Assembly: GCA_964490765.1 (NCBI GenBank)
Contig: CAZBDV010000009.1
Coordinates: forward strand, 38,922 to 102,921
Source of the DNA: CAZBDV01 sp964490765
GTDB lineage: Bacteria; Cloacimonadota; Cloacimonadia; Cloacimonadales; JAJBBL01
DNA: 64,000 nt
Direction: 5' to 3'
This document shows, in pieces, positions 16,313 to 25,806 of the stretch (the first letter of the stretch is position 1; each line of letters begins with the position of its first letter). The notes under the pieces are model-generated. The model was not told the DNA's origin. It was given only the letters and a program-made list of their open reading frames with translations, and did not search any database. The translations under genes were made by a program, and so were the position numbers.

Positions 16313-17011
16313 ATGATTGAGGAGTCAGGCAGAACTACCAGAAGGGAACTGATAAAGCCTGAAGATAGAGAAACGAGAAGAATCGGTTTCATTATGGGAT
16401 GGGGCAATACTCTGCAGGATGAATGGCTCCCCTGGTTCAGAAAAAAAGTTATCAGTGAAGGATGGTCGGTTCTTATCATCGAATTACCTCTGGAATTCAA
16501 CAATTTTGGTAGAATCAAGATCGAAATTGAGAAAGCTCTAAACGATTTCAGGCCTGAATTTCTACTCTGTCACAGCATGGGTTCACTCTTTGGCCGTTAT
16601 CTCTCCGGAGAAGAATACCGAATGAGAATTTTCCTCTCTCCATTCTGGAAAATACCAAAAAGGACACTGATCTTCGGCTCTTATGCCCTCTCCTACCTGC
16701 TACTCAGCTTGCTGAAATGGTGTAGAAAACCAATTTTAAACCGTAACTTCAACGATTCTGATATTGGCGATATCGACCTGCCGGCCAATTCACCACAGTA
16801 TATATCTCCCGCGACTATGAAGGAGGTTATAACAGCCCAGAGCAGGATGCCAGAATTGATGGATCGTGACAGAACAATATTTTCTCCAGATGACAGGATC
16901 ATAGACACATCGGTCTGTGAGGGGATAACTTATAAGGGTGGACACTTTGCCTTCTGTGTAAAGGATCGCGATGCGATATTCACTCTCCTGAGCAGGCTGA
17001 TCAAAGAATAA
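16313..17011 (+). CDS. alpha/beta-hydrolase-fold protein
   Basis: 232 aa. The core has a first strand IGFIMGWGNT, a nucleophile elbow LLCHSMGSLFG (Ser about 86; the usual first Gly is Cys), a late Asp in SPDDRIID and a terminal His in YKGGHFAF, giving a complete Ser-Asp-His triad. A hydrophobic stretch at about 120-140 (YALSYLLLSLL) probably caps the active site. Substrate unknown; small RBBP9-like or lipase-like hydrolases look similar. It stands alone between the mrp terminator and the convergent aroA, whose stop is 15 bp away. A weak TTGACA at 16241 may belong to its promoter. Confidence 0.7.
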   Translation: MIEESGRTTRRELIKPEDRETRRIGFIMGWGNTLQDEWLPWFRKKVISEGWSVLIIELPLEFNNFGRIKIEIEKALNDFRPEFLLCHSMGSLFGRYLSGEEYRMRIFLSPFWKIPKRTLIFGSYALSYLLLSLLKWCRKPILNRNFNDSDIGDIDLPANSPQYISPATMKEVITAQSRMPELMDRDRTIFSPDDRIIDTSVCEGITYKGGHFAFCVKDRDAIFTLLSRLIKE

Positions 17012-17026
17012 TGACAGATTCAGTAA

Positions 17027-18373
17027 TTATTTCGTAATAACAAGTTTTCGGCTTCCGCAAACATCAGCCAGTTCGTCAAAGAAAGTGGGGAAAGACTTGT
17101 TCAACCCCTCACCGGAATCAAGCTTTAGTTCCTCGAAAATCAGAGCGAGAAGCGAGAAAGACATTACCAGCCTGTGGTCGTTATACGTATTTAAGATACT
17201 CTGCACTGGTGTTGACGTCAGCGGTTTGATTATTAAAACTTTTCTCTCGTAACGTATATCTGCTCCGATCTTCGATAATTCTTTTATCAGAGCGGTTATT
17301 CGGTCGGTTTCTTTATATCTTAGCTGGTCTATATTCCTGATCTCGGTTGGGCTATCGGCAAAGAGAGCCAGAACAGCCAGGGTGAGCACTTGATCAGGCA
17401 TCTGAAGCATATCGGTTTTGATACCGTGTAGCTCCTTGCCCTGAACGGCAATGTAATCTTCACCCCTGATTATCTGAGCACCCATATTTTCCAGAATCTT
17501 CAGAAAACCAAAATCGGCCTGAGCTGAACTCCTGGCAGCTGTCCTTACTCCTACTGCTTTACTGCTCAAGGCTCCGATTGCCCAGAAATAACAGGCAGAG
17601 GAGAAGTCCTCTTCGATCCTGAATTTGCCGGGATTATGGTAATTCTGTGCTGGAATAGTGATCCTGTTACCCTCTCTTTCAGCCTGTATTCCGAAAGATT
17701 CCATAACCTTCAGGGTTAAAGTAATATATGATGCAGAGACCTGCTCTGCTTTCAGTTCCAGTGATATGCCATCTTTGAAGATTGGGAACGAGAGAAGAAT
17801 CCCGCTAAGAAACTGGCTACTGATAGGGGCTGTCTTGTGAAGAATGTTGAGTACGCTCTTCTTGAAAGGTAATTGATGTATTACCCGGGTTATTCTGTCC
17901 CTGAAGATTCCGGCATTATTCTTGTTGAACAGGGAGAGCGACTCACTCCCTTTGACAGTAAAAGAGTTATCCGTTTTCTCGATTTTACCTCCAATACCTC
18001 TGATGATATCTACAAGGGGGTCTAAAGGTCGCTTCTCCAGTTGAGGGGTGATCTTCACGGTTGCCAGCATATCTGGCCAGCCAGCCAGCCGGAAGAGAAG
18101 AAATCTCAAAGCAGCAGCAGAATCTTTTATTTCAATTGTCGGGTGAAGATTATAGCTTTCTGCTGGTATAACTGTCAGATCGTTCCCTTTTCTTTCAAAG
18201 CTAAAACCAAGTTCGAGCAGAGCTAGAGAGAGAGTCAGGCTATCTTCGCAATCCGGGAAATTCTGTAGTTTTAGTGGTGTATCAAAGAAGGATGTAATAA
18301 TTAAAGCACGTATAGCGATCGATTTAGAGCCGGGCAGGGTCACAATACCCTGCCCGTTAAACTTATTCTTCAT
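17027..18373 (-). CDS. aroA: 3-phosphoshikimate 1-carboxyvinyltransferase (EPSP synthase)
   Basis: 448 aa. LPGSKSIAIRAL (about 13-24) is the substrate-binding GSKS loop; MPDQVLTLAVLALFA, RYKETDRITAL and YNDHRLVMSF are the catalytic Asp, Glu/Arg and HR motifs. It joins shikimate-3-phosphate and PEP in aromatic amino-acid synthesis. The PEP-loop usually reading NAGTAMRP is KDSAAALRF here, so the position of E. coli Gly96 holds Ala. No ribosome-binding site is visible in the 17 bp after ileS, so translation may be coupled. Convergent with the hydrolase gene. Confidence 0.92.
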   Translation of the reverse strand: MKNKFNGQGIVTLPGSKSIAIRALIITSFFDTPLKLQNFPDCEDSLTLSLALLELGFSFERKGNDLTVIPAESYNLHPTIEIKDSAAALRFLLFRLAGWPDMLATVKITPQLEKRPLDPLVDIIRGIGGKIEKTDNSFTVKGSESLSLFNKNNAGIFRDRITRVIHQLPFKKSVLNILHKTAPISSQFLSGILLSFPIFKDGISLELKAEQVSASYITLTLKVMESFGIQAEREGNRITIPAQNYHNPGKFRIEEDFSSACYFWAIGALSSKAVGVRTAARSSAQADFGFLKILENMGAQIIRGEDYIAVQGKELHGIKTDMLQMPDQVLTLAVLALFADSPTEIRNIDQLRYKETDRITALIKELSKIGADIRYERKVLIIKPLTSTPVQSILNTYNDHRLVMSFSLLALIFEELKLDSGEGLNKSFPTFFDELADVCGSRKLVITK

Positions 18374-18390
18374 TGCTGAATTGTATTATA

Positions 18391-21300
18391 TTATTTATCA
18401 ATACGGTTTATACCTATATAAACTTCTCTGCCGTTCACATCGATCTTTTTCATCTCAGTTTGCGGTTCAGTTAATCGCTCTATATTGAGAGTCAGGGTTT
18501 CATTTTTGATGTAATCGGCAAAATTGTCGAACACTTCAGCTAACTCATCATCACTGCAGAACCGGATCTCGATATTATCCATAATCTCAAAATCGAGCTC
18601 TTTACGGGTATACTGGATCTTATTGACCAGTTCGCGGGCAAATCCCTCTCTGACCAATTCAGGTGTCAGATTGATATCGAGAGCGACAAATTTATCTTTT
18701 TCACTCTCCAGAACATAACCTGCCCTGTTCTCATAACTTATGAGGAGATCCTCTTCATCTATCCTGATGGTAGAACCGTCTAAAGATATATAGTAGGACT
18801 CACCCCTGTTGAGTTTCTCAACGATCTGGTTAGCGTCTGCATCGTTAAGAGCGGCAGAGATCTGTTTCATATTCTTGCCATGCTTGGGACCGAGAGTTTT
18901 GAAGTTCGGCTTTACTACATAGTCCACTAACTGGCTTTTATTCTCGATGAATTTGATCTCTTTGACATTGATCTCCTCTTTGATGAGGCCGGCCATTTTC
19001 TCTGCCACATCTTTATGCTCTGTCGGGACATATAGTGCCTGCAGTGTCTGTCTTACCTTAATCTGACAGCTGTTCCTGGCAGTTCTACCCAGAGATACGA
19101 GATCGATAATTATTCCCATATCATGTTCAAGCTTCTTATCGATATAATCGGGACTGGCCTGTGGATAATCGGCAAGATGGACACTCTTCTCTCCTGTGAG
19201 ATTGATAAAAATATCTTCAGCCAGAAACGGAGCAAATGGTGCCAGTAACTTACAGACATTTACAAGGACGTAGAAGAGTGTTTTGTAAGCATCCTCTTTA
19301 TCCCGGGTTAGTTCCATCACCCAGTATCTTCTCCTTGCTCTTCTTACATACCAGTTACTCAGTTCGTCGAGAATGAAATCCTGAAGTAGCCGCATCGAGC
19401 GTGTAATATCATACCGTTCATTATAGTAATTGATCTCCGTTACCAGAGAGTGGAAGCGAGAGACAATCCATCTATCGAGTTCTGCCTTGAATTCACCAGG
19501 ATCGATTTTCGACTCTGAGGTTTTATATTCATCAATATTAGCATAGGTAGCAAAGAAAGAATAGACATTCTTCATTGTACCGATAAGCTTGTTAACAACC
19601 TCTTCAACCCCTTTGGGATCGAATTTTGTCGGTACCCAGGGTGGACTTACCGAGAGTAGATACCATCGTATTGCATCGGCTCCGTATTTCTCCATCAGCT
19701 CTAGAGGATCGACAGTATTACCCCTGCTCTTGCTCATCTTCTGCCCGTTCTTGTCGAGGATCAGATCATTTACGAGCACACTCTTGAAAGAGGAACGTCC
19801 CTTCAGCATAGTGGAAATAGCCAGCATAGTGTAGAACCAACCTCTCGTCTGATCGATCCCTTCTGAGATAAAATCGGCCGGGAAGAGATCTGTATCGAAC
19901 TCTTCTTCTCTTTCGAAGGGATAATGCCACTGAGCAAACGGCATCGATCCACTATCGAACCAGCAGTCTATCACTTCCTGGGTCCTGGTCATAGTCCCCT
20001 TACAGTGTGGACAGGTCAGGACAACATCATCGATATAAGGTCGATGCAGTTCGATACCGGCGGGAACCTTTCCCCCGTTTTTCTGCCTGCCGAGCTTGCG
20101 CAGCTCTTCGAGTGATCCGACAGACTGTTTATAGTCACAACCTTCACAGATCCAGATATTGAGTGGAGTCCCCCAGAACCTGTTACGACTGATAGCCCAA
20201 TCGACATTATTCTCCAGCCATTCCCCGAATCTCTTCTCACCTACAAATGAAGGATACCATTTGATCTTACGGTTCTCCTCCATCATCAGTTCTTTGAATT
20301 CACTGGTACGGATATACCAGGAGGAGCGGGCAAAGTAGATCAATGGGGAGTCACACCGCCAGCAAAAGGGGTAGCTGTGCATAATCTGTGATCTTCTGTA
20401 CAGCAAGCCTCTCTCTTTCAGGTTACGAATAATCCCTTTATCTGCCTCTTTGACAAAAATACCGGCCCAATCTGTTATCTCATCGGTGAACTTACCGAGC
20501 TCATTTACCGGTTGAATGAATGGTAACTCATGCTTCATACCGGTATTATAGTCATCCTGTCCAAACGCAGGAGCAGTATGAACCACGCCAGTACCATCTT
20601 CCGTAGTTACGTAATCAGCAGTTACAATGTAAAAAGCCTTCTGCTCAGGTTTTATGTACTGGAATAACTGTTCATATTCCTGATCGGCCAGATCCTCACC
20701 TTTCAGTTCCCTGACTATCTCATAATCACCATCAATAACATGCAGACACTCCTTGGCCAGATAGAAAAACTCATCCTGATGTTTGATTTTGACATAAGTC
20801 TCTGACGGATTGACTGCGAGAGCAACATTAGAGATTAAAGTCCAGGGTGTTGTAGTCCAGGCAAGAAAGTATGTATCTTTTTCATTTTTGCTTCTGAACT
20901 TGACGAATACTGACGGATCTTCTACCTCACGGTAGCCGAGAGCTACTTCATGACTCGAAAGGGGTGTCTCACAGCTCGGACAGTAGGGTACGATCTTATG
21001 TCCTTTATAGATAATACCCTTGTTCCAGAATTGATTGAGTATCCACCAGACAGATTCGATGTAATTATTATCCAGAGTTATATATGGGTTATCCAGATCA
21101 ATCCAATAACCCATCATCTCGGTCATCTCTCTCCATTCCCTCTCATAATTAAAGACCGATTCTTTGCATTTCTGGCAGAATTTCTCCACCCCATATTCTT
21201 CTATGGCATTTTTATCATTCAGACCGAGTGCCTTCTCCACCTCTATCTCTACCGGCAAGCCATGGGTATCCCATCCAGCCTTGCGCTTTACTTCATATCC

Positions 21301-21525
21301 TTTCATTGTCTTGTAGCGGCACACGGTATCCTTGATTGCCCGGGAAATCACATGATGTATGCCCGGCCTGCCGTTGGCAGTTGGGGGACCTTCATAAAAG
21401 ATAAACTTCGGTGCCTTATGGCGAAATTTCATGCTCTCCAGCATAGTATCATGCTTTTGCCAGTACTCTCTAACCCTCTTTTCAAAATGACTGCTCTTCT
21501 CTTTCAAATCAATCAACTTATACAT
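18391..21525 (-). CDS. ileS: isoleucyl-tRNA synthetase, type 2
   Basis: 1044 aa, the size of the type-2 (eukaryote-like) enzyme rather than the roughly 930-aa bacterial type 1. The HIGH signature appears as GPPTANGRPGIHH (about 46-58), followed by KRKAGWDTHGLPVE, and KMSKSRGN marks the second catalytic loop. An editing domain (TTPWTLISN, GTGVVHTAPAFGQDD) lies between. It charges tRNA-Ile in the cytoplasm. CAGGAGAGA precedes the start. aroA follows 17 bp downstream. Type-2 enzymes are commonly mupirocin-insensitive (established knowledge, not tested here). Confidence 0.96.
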   Translation of the reverse strand: MYKLIDLKEKSSHFEKRVREYWQKHDTMLESMKFRHKAPKFIFYEGPPTANGRPGIHHVISRAIKDTVCRYKTMKGYEVKRKAGWDTHGLPVEIEVEKALGLNDKNAIEEYGVEKFCQKCKESVFNYEREWREMTEMMGYWIDLDNPYITLDNNYIESVWWILNQFWNKGIIYKGHKIVPYCPSCETPLSSHEVALGYREVEDPSVFVKFRSKNEKDTYFLAWTTTPWTLISNVALAVNPSETYVKIKHQDEFFYLAKECLHVIDGDYEIVRELKGEDLADQEYEQLFQYIKPEQKAFYIVTADYVTTEDGTGVVHTAPAFGQDDYNTGMKHELPFIQPVNELGKFTDEITDWAGIFVKEADKGIIRNLKERGLLYRRSQIMHSYPFCWRCDSPLIYFARSSWYIRTSEFKELMMEENRKIKWYPSFVGEKRFGEWLENNVDWAISRNRFWGTPLNIWICEGCDYKQSVGSLEELRKLGRQKNGGKVPAGIELHRPYIDDVVLTCPHCKGTMTRTQEVIDCWFDSGSMPFAQWHYPFEREEEFDTDLFPADFISEGIDQTRGWFYTMLAISTMLKGRSSFKSVLVNDLILDKNGQKMSKSRGNTVDPLELMEKYGADAIRWYLLSVSPPWVPTKFDPKGVEEVVNKLIGTMKNVYSFFATYANIDEYKTSESKIDPGEFKAELDRWIVSRFHSLVTEINYYNERYDITRSMRLLQDFILDELSNWYVRRARRRYWVMELTRDKEDAYKTLFYVLVNVCKLLAPFAPFLAEDIFINLTGEKSVHLADYPQASPDYIDKKLEHDMGIIIDLVSLGRTARNSCQIKVRQTLQALYVPTEHKDVAEKMAGLIKEEINVKEIKFIENKSQLVDYVVKPNFKTLGPKHGKNMKQISAALNDADANQIVEKLNRGESYYISLDGSTIRIDEEDLLISYENRAGYVLESEKDKFVALDINLTPELVREGFARELVNKIQYTRKELDFEIMDNIEIRFCSDDELAEVFDNFADYIKNETLTLNIERLTEPQTEMKKIDVNGREVYIGINRIDK

Positions 21526-21578
21526 CGTAATCTCTCCTGAAACTCCTTTAAAAACAGATCTCTATGTTATAAGATGAG

Positions 21579-21845
21579 TCAGATTTTCCCCTTCTCATCT
21601 TCCTGCTCGTCCTCTTCGAACATCTCGTGATAGAACTCGCGTAATTCCGGAATTGTAGACACATACTCCTTCCACTCCTCCATTATTGCCTCATTATCAA
21701 CACACTTATGGCAGGGTATGAGGAGATTCTCCGGAGTGTATCCGATGTAGCCTCTATCGTAACAGATATTACAGCGCTTTTTCAACCTGTGGCGACTAAT
21801 AATCTCCAGGGCTTTCTTCTGATGTTCTTCGGCTAATCTAAACAT
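21579..21845 (-). CDS. small CxxC-pair (zinc-ribbon-like) protein
   Basis: 88 aa. A basic amphipathic helix (about 1-22) leads to CNICYDRGYIGYTPENLL, and then CHKC (about 45-48); the two CxxC pairs 20 residues apart should hold one zinc. The tail is a strongly acidic helix (EMFEEDEQEDEK). Family not recognised; the pattern suggests a nucleic-acid or protein adaptor. It lies directly upstream of ileS on the same strand with a 53-bp gap; its ribosome-binding site (GGAG, 13 bp from the ATG) is poorly spaced. Confidence 0.6.
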   Translation of the reverse strand: MFRLAEEHQKKALEIISRHRLKKRCNICYDRGYIGYTPENLLIPCHKCVDNEAIMEEWKEYVSTIPELREFYHEMFEEDEQEDEKGKI

Positions 21846-21997
21846 TTTTCGAACTATACTCCTTCAGGTCTCAAGAACTTTACATAATGTCATTGTGTCA
21901 AATAAAAATATATAGGGAGTTTATGTCAGATAGTGAAAATGGGTAGTGAGGAGATATAATAATGCTTTAAACTATTGGTTCAAGTTCTCCGTGAGAG

Positions 21998-22417
21998 TTA
22001 TCTCCCCAGGATGGAAGGTTTGTATATCTCGATTGTAGCATGGCTCAATTCTTCTCCTTCCAGTAAAGGCCGTTCCCATTTCTCAACCATCTTTCTATAT
22101 CTGCGGCGTGAACGGGGGGGTAATTCGACATTAGTTAATCGGCTGGCTATCAAATCTCCCCTTGTCGTATAAACTTTGATCAGAAATGGTTCTTCTCTCG
22201 TCATCCTCGTTTTGTTCGTCACTACAAAGAGTACATCAACACTGGAATGGGTCTGATCGGTAAGAACGATCTCATCAATATCATAATAATCCTCCCTCTT
22301 CTCCAACCAGCATGATCGGAGAATAAATCCGAGTATCACAGCTGCCAGTAGAATGAGTTTTATTCCGGGAGGTATATAAGATCGTCTGGTAAAGTCAGGT
22401 CTTTCAATAACAGGCAT
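21998..22417 (-). CDS. membrane-anchored small protein, unknown
   Basis: 139 aa. A single transmembrane helix (about 17-35, IPPGIKLILLAAVILGFIL) follows a short cytosolic stretch; the rest (about 45-139) is a predicted beta-sandwich with VDVLFVVTNKTRMTREEPFLI-like strands and a PPRSRRRYRK turn. It probably faces the periplasm. It begins 18 bp after gpmI and may be co-transcribed with it; no clear ribosome-binding site is seen. Family unknown. Confidence 0.6.
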   Translation of the reverse strand: MPVIERPDFTRRSYIPPGIKLILLAAVILGFILRSCWLEKREDYYDIDEIVLTDQTHSSVDVLFVVTNKTRMTREEPFLIKVYTTRGDLIASRLTNVELPPRSRRRYRKMVEKWERPLLEGEELSHATIEIYKPSILGR

Positions 22418-22435
22418 TTTGACTGTTTTCTCTTA

Positions 22436-23974
22436 TTATGTTTTCTTGAATAGAGGCTTACAGGTCATCTCTTTAGGAATCGTGATATCCAGCATCTGGA
22501 GAATGGTTGGTGCTAAACCACCCAGCACACTCTCTTCCACCTGGATAGCGTTCTCGTTCTGACGAAAGATGGCTACCGGAACCGGGTTGGTTGTATGTGC
22601 TGTGAAGTTATTCCCCTTCTCGTCGAGTAATTTCTCCGCATTACCATGATCTGCTGTCAAAATGATGTCATAGCCGTGTTTCTTCGCTATAGGAACGAAT
22701 TCACCCACACAGCTGTCGACCGTCTCTACCGCCTTGACAGCTGCTTCAAAGATACCAGTATGACCAACCATATCACAGTTGGCAAAATTGACCACTATTA
22801 GGTCATACATCTCTTTCTGGAGTGATTCTATCAGCTTGTCCTTTACTTCCAGAGCACTCATTTCCGGTTTCAGATCGTAAGATGCTACCTTCGGAGAGGG
22901 AACGAGTATTCTGTCCTCGCCACTGAAAGGCTCTTCTTTGCCACAATTGAAGAAATAGGTTACATGTGCATACTTCTCTGTCTCCGCTAATCTCAACTGC
23001 TTTAATTTATGATTGGCTATGACTTCTCCCAGTATATTCTTCTGTTCGGGATTCCTGAATGCAACCTTCAGATAGGAGCTGAAAGAACTCTCATACTCAC
23101 TCATGGAAACAAAATGAAGATTCTTGAATTTCAGGGCATCAAATTCGTCAAAATCGGGCATTATCAGAGCTCTTGTTATCTGTCTTGTTCGATCTGCCCT
23201 GAAATTAAGGAATATTATGGAATCATCGTCTTCAATCTTCGCTATGGGTTTCTCCTCTTTTTTGATTACTTTAGGAACGATAAACTCATCAGTTACATCC
23301 TCTTCGTAACTGCTCTTTATCGCTTCAAGAGGATCGGTAAACTCTTCACCCCGGCCATAAACCATTGCATCATAAGCCTTCTTTATCCTTTCCCATCGCC
23401 TGTCTCTGTCCATCGCATAATAACGACCCGAAATGGTTGCCACCTCTCCAAAGCCGAATCTCTCAACCGACTTCAAATAATCTTTCATAAAGCCAAGCCC
23501 TGAATGGGGTAATGTATCACGTCCATCCATAAACGCATGCAAGTAAACGTTTTTAAAATCTCGCCTCTTACAGAGCTCCAACATTCCCTGCAGGTGGTTG
23601 AGATTACTGTGCACATTACCGTCAGAAAGCAGGATGAAGAGATGCAATTTACTGCTGTTCTGCTCTGCATGATCAATTCCCTTATTCAAAGCTTCATTAT
23701 CGTAGAATTCACCCTCGTCGATCTTCTTATCAATCAAGGTATTGAGTTGATAAACAACTCTTCCGGCACCGATGTTCATATGCCCCACTTCCGAGTTACC
23801 CATTACCCCTTCAGGCAGGCCGACATCAAGGCCAGAGGTTCTCAATACACTCTTTGGATTCTCTTCGAGAAATTTATCAAGATTCGGAGTTGAGGCTGCT
23901 GCTATTGCATTACCTTTTTTTTCTGGATTGATACCCCAACCATCCAGTATAACCAACATTACTCTCTTTGTCAT
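22436..23974 (-). CDS. gpmI: cofactor-independent phosphoglycerate mutase
   Basis: 512 aa from the ATG at 23974, preceded by AAAGGAT; the frame runs 11 residues further upstream but lacks a ribosome-binding site there. RVMLVILDGWGINP carries the first Mn-ligand Asp, GVMGNSEVGHMNIGAGRVV the phosphoserine Ser, and DMVGHTG and TADHGNAEKLLD the remaining metal ligands. It interconverts 3- and 2-phosphoglycerate in glycolysis. A pgk gene lies in the window (42.2 kb) but not adjacent. Confidence 0.96.
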   Translation of the reverse strand: MTKRVMLVILDGWGINPEKKGNAIAAASTPNLDKFLEENPKSVLRTSGLDVGLPEGVMGNSEVGHMNIGAGRVVYQLNTLIDKKIDEGEFYDNEALNKGIDHAEQNSSKLHLFILLSDGNVHSNLNHLQGMLELCKRRDFKNVYLHAFMDGRDTLPHSGLGFMKDYLKSVERFGFGEVATISGRYYAMDRDRRWERIKKAYDAMVYGRGEEFTDPLEAIKSSYEEDVTDEFIVPKVIKKEEKPIAKIEDDDSIIFLNFRADRTRQITRALIMPDFDEFDALKFKNLHFVSMSEYESSFSSYLKVAFRNPEQKNILGEVIANHKLKQLRLAETEKYAHVTYFFNCGKEEPFSGEDRILVPSPKVASYDLKPEMSALEVKDKLIESLQKEMYDLIVVNFANCDMVGHTGIFEAAVKAVETVDSCVGEFVPIAKKHGYDIILTADHGNAEKLLDEKGNNFTAHTTNPVPVAIFRQNENAIQVEESVLGGLAPTILQMLDITIPKEMTCKPLFKKT

Positions 23975-24106
23975 TTCTATCCTTTTTTCATTATTTATGA
24001 CGATCATCCTCTACGGATGATCACTCTATTCTTTAATAAGTGAAGCTTGCCATACAGGTTTATAAGTCAATAAAAGAATTCTGCGTCAGGAATTCCAAGC
24101 CCTTTT

Positions 24107-24376
24107 CTACCTCTTTGTATCAGGATTCTCGATTTCGCCGTCACGCTTTTCTGACAGCAGATTTATAGCTATTTCATATATATCGTTAATTGGCCTCTCT
24201 TTGATACTCCTGGCTATGTTTACAGCTTCTTCGATCTCATTCATTGTACACCCTGCCTTCATCGCTTCCAGAAAATGATAACGTAAACTCTTATGGCAAT
24301 TTCCGGCAATAGATGCCGAAATAGCTATCAACTCCTGCTCTTTCGGTGTCAAAATTTCTCCCCGTTTAATTTCCAT
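24107..24376 (-). CDS. carboxymuconolactone-decarboxylase-family (AhpD-like) small protein
   Basis: 89 aa. LTPKEQELIAISASIAGNCHKSLRYHF followed by AGCTMNEIEEAVNIAR (read as about 10-58) is the CMD helical core. The CxxC pair of true AhpD peroxidases is reduced to one Cys in GNCHKSLRYH, so thiol-disulfide chemistry is doubtful. AGAAGGAGG precedes the start. Monocistronic, divergent from coaBC. Role unknown. Confidence 0.75.
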   Translation of the reverse strand: MEIKRGEILTPKEQELIAISASIAGNCHKSLRYHFLEAMKAGCTMNEIEEAVNIARSIKERPINDIYEIAINLLSEKRDGEIENPDTKR

Positions 24377-24548
24377 GATTAACCTCCTTCTCTTATCTCG
24401 TCTCTCCTTCTAAACCAGAAAATTGCGTCCGGGTTTCATTAACCTCTCTGTTATAATATAGTTTACTTCTGAGATTTGTGAAATCTTCTTTGCAATATAC
24501 ATAGCTGTAACAATCAGGCAGTTCTGCTCTCAGAGTTTACTTTTCTTT

Positions 24549-24592
24549 TGACAAAAACTGGGGGAAAAAGTGAAACTGTTTGTCATTATAAT
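24549..24592 (+). promoter_or_regulatory. coaBC promoter with flanking inverted repeat
   Basis: A consensus TATAAT at 24587-24592 lies 22 bp before coaBC. The 7-bp arms TGACAAA (24549-24555) and TTTGTCA (24579-24585) bracket the -35 region, so a regulator could bind there. The -35 hexamer itself is poor (GAAAAA at 17 bp), consistent with activation. Confidence 0.4.
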
Positions 24593-24613
24593 ATAAGATA
24601 GGAGGTCAAAATA

Positions 24614-25789
24614 ATGTTGAGAGATAAGAAGATTCTTCTCGGTGTTACCGGTGGAATTGCTGCTTATAAAGCTGTCGAGCTGGCAAGCAACCTTACGAAA
24701 GCCGGAGCTGCTGTCAAAGTCATCATGACAGATAGTGCCCGGGAGTTCGTTAGCCCCCTTACTTTCCGTTCCATAACCGGACAATCGGTAACAATCCGAC
24801 TCTTTAACAGTGAAGCTCCTATTGAACATATATCACTAGCCGAGTGGTGTGACCTTCTCGTTGTGGCTCCAGCAACAGCAAACATAATCGGTAAAATCGC
24901 ATCAGGCATTGCCGACGATCTGCTTTCAACAACCATAATGGCCTGCACCTCTCCAGTACTGGTCGTACCGGCAATGAATTCCAATATGTGGGATAACCCG
25001 ATAGTTCAGGAGAATCTGAATCATATCTGCAGAAATGATTATCTGATAATGCCTCCCGATATGGGAAGACTTGCCTGTGGTTATGAAGGTAAGGGGCGTT
25101 TTCCGGAGGTAACAGAGATTGCCTCCTGGATCAGGAGTGCACTCTATTACCCCAGAAACATGAAGGGAAAGAAGGTTCTGATAACTGCCGGAGCATGCCG
25201 TGAGCATCTTGACCCGATGCGCTATATCTCAAACGAATCATCCGGCAAAATGGGGCTGGCTCTGGCAAGAGCGGCTTATCACCGTGGAGCTGATGTGACC
25301 CTTGTAGCCGGTCATATCACTGAGAAGGTTCCCTACTTCTTGAAAACCCTCAGGGTATCGAATGCACAAGATATGTACGACGCAACACTCCGTTATGCTA
25401 ATGAGATGGATATCATAATTATGACAGCCGCTGTTACAGATTTCAGGTTCAGAGAGCAATCGACAAAAAAGCTCAAAAAGGAGAAGCTAGATTCTGCATC
25501 CCTGAAGTTAGATTTGCAACCCACTGTCGATATCCTGAAAGAACTTGGCCAACTAAAAGGAGAAAAACAGAAACTGATAGGCTTTGCTGCGGAAACAGAA
25601 GATATGTTAGCCAATGCACGAAAGAAACTGGAAGCCAAAAACTGCGATCTCATCATCGCCAATGACATTTCCAATGCAGGTAAGAATGAAACGGAAGTTG
25701 TTGTTATAGATAGAGAGAAAGAGACAGATATCAGGGGAGATAAGTTTCTCGTAGCCCACAGAATATTAGAGATGATTGTTAATCAATAA
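24614..25789 (+). CDS. coaBC: bifunctional phosphopantothenoylcysteine decarboxylase / phosphopantothenate-cysteine ligase
   Basis: 391 aa. The CoaC half (1-180) has LLGVTGGIAAYKAVELAS, the catalytic His in IEHISLAEW, PATANIIGKIASGIADDLL and PAMNSNMWDNP with the active Cys region GRLACGYEGKGR. The CoaB half (about 185-391) begins VLITAGACREHLDPMRYISN and includes SSGKMGLALA and a DLIIANDI motif. Together they make 4-phosphopantetheine for coenzyme A. ATAGGAGG sets the start. It leads a five-gene plus-strand run to birA. Confidence 0.96.
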   Translation: MLRDKKILLGVTGGIAAYKAVELASNLTKAGAAVKVIMTDSAREFVSPLTFRSITGQSVTIRLFNSEAPIEHISLAEWCDLLVVAPATANIIGKIASGIADDLLSTTIMACTSPVLVVPAMNSNMWDNPIVQENLNHICRNDYLIMPPDMGRLACGYEGKGRFPEVTEIASWIRSALYYPRNMKGKKVLITAGACREHLDPMRYISNESSGKMGLALARAAYHRGADVTLVAGHITEKVPYFLKTLRVSNAQDMYDATLRYANEMDIIIMTAAVTDFRFREQSTKKLKKEKLDSASLKLDLQPTVDILKELGQLKGEKQKLIGFAAETEDMLANARKKLEAKNCDLIIANDISNAGKNETEVVVIDREKETDIRGDKFLVAHRILEMIVNQ

Positions 25790-25806
25790 CAAAACAGGTA
25801 AAGGGA

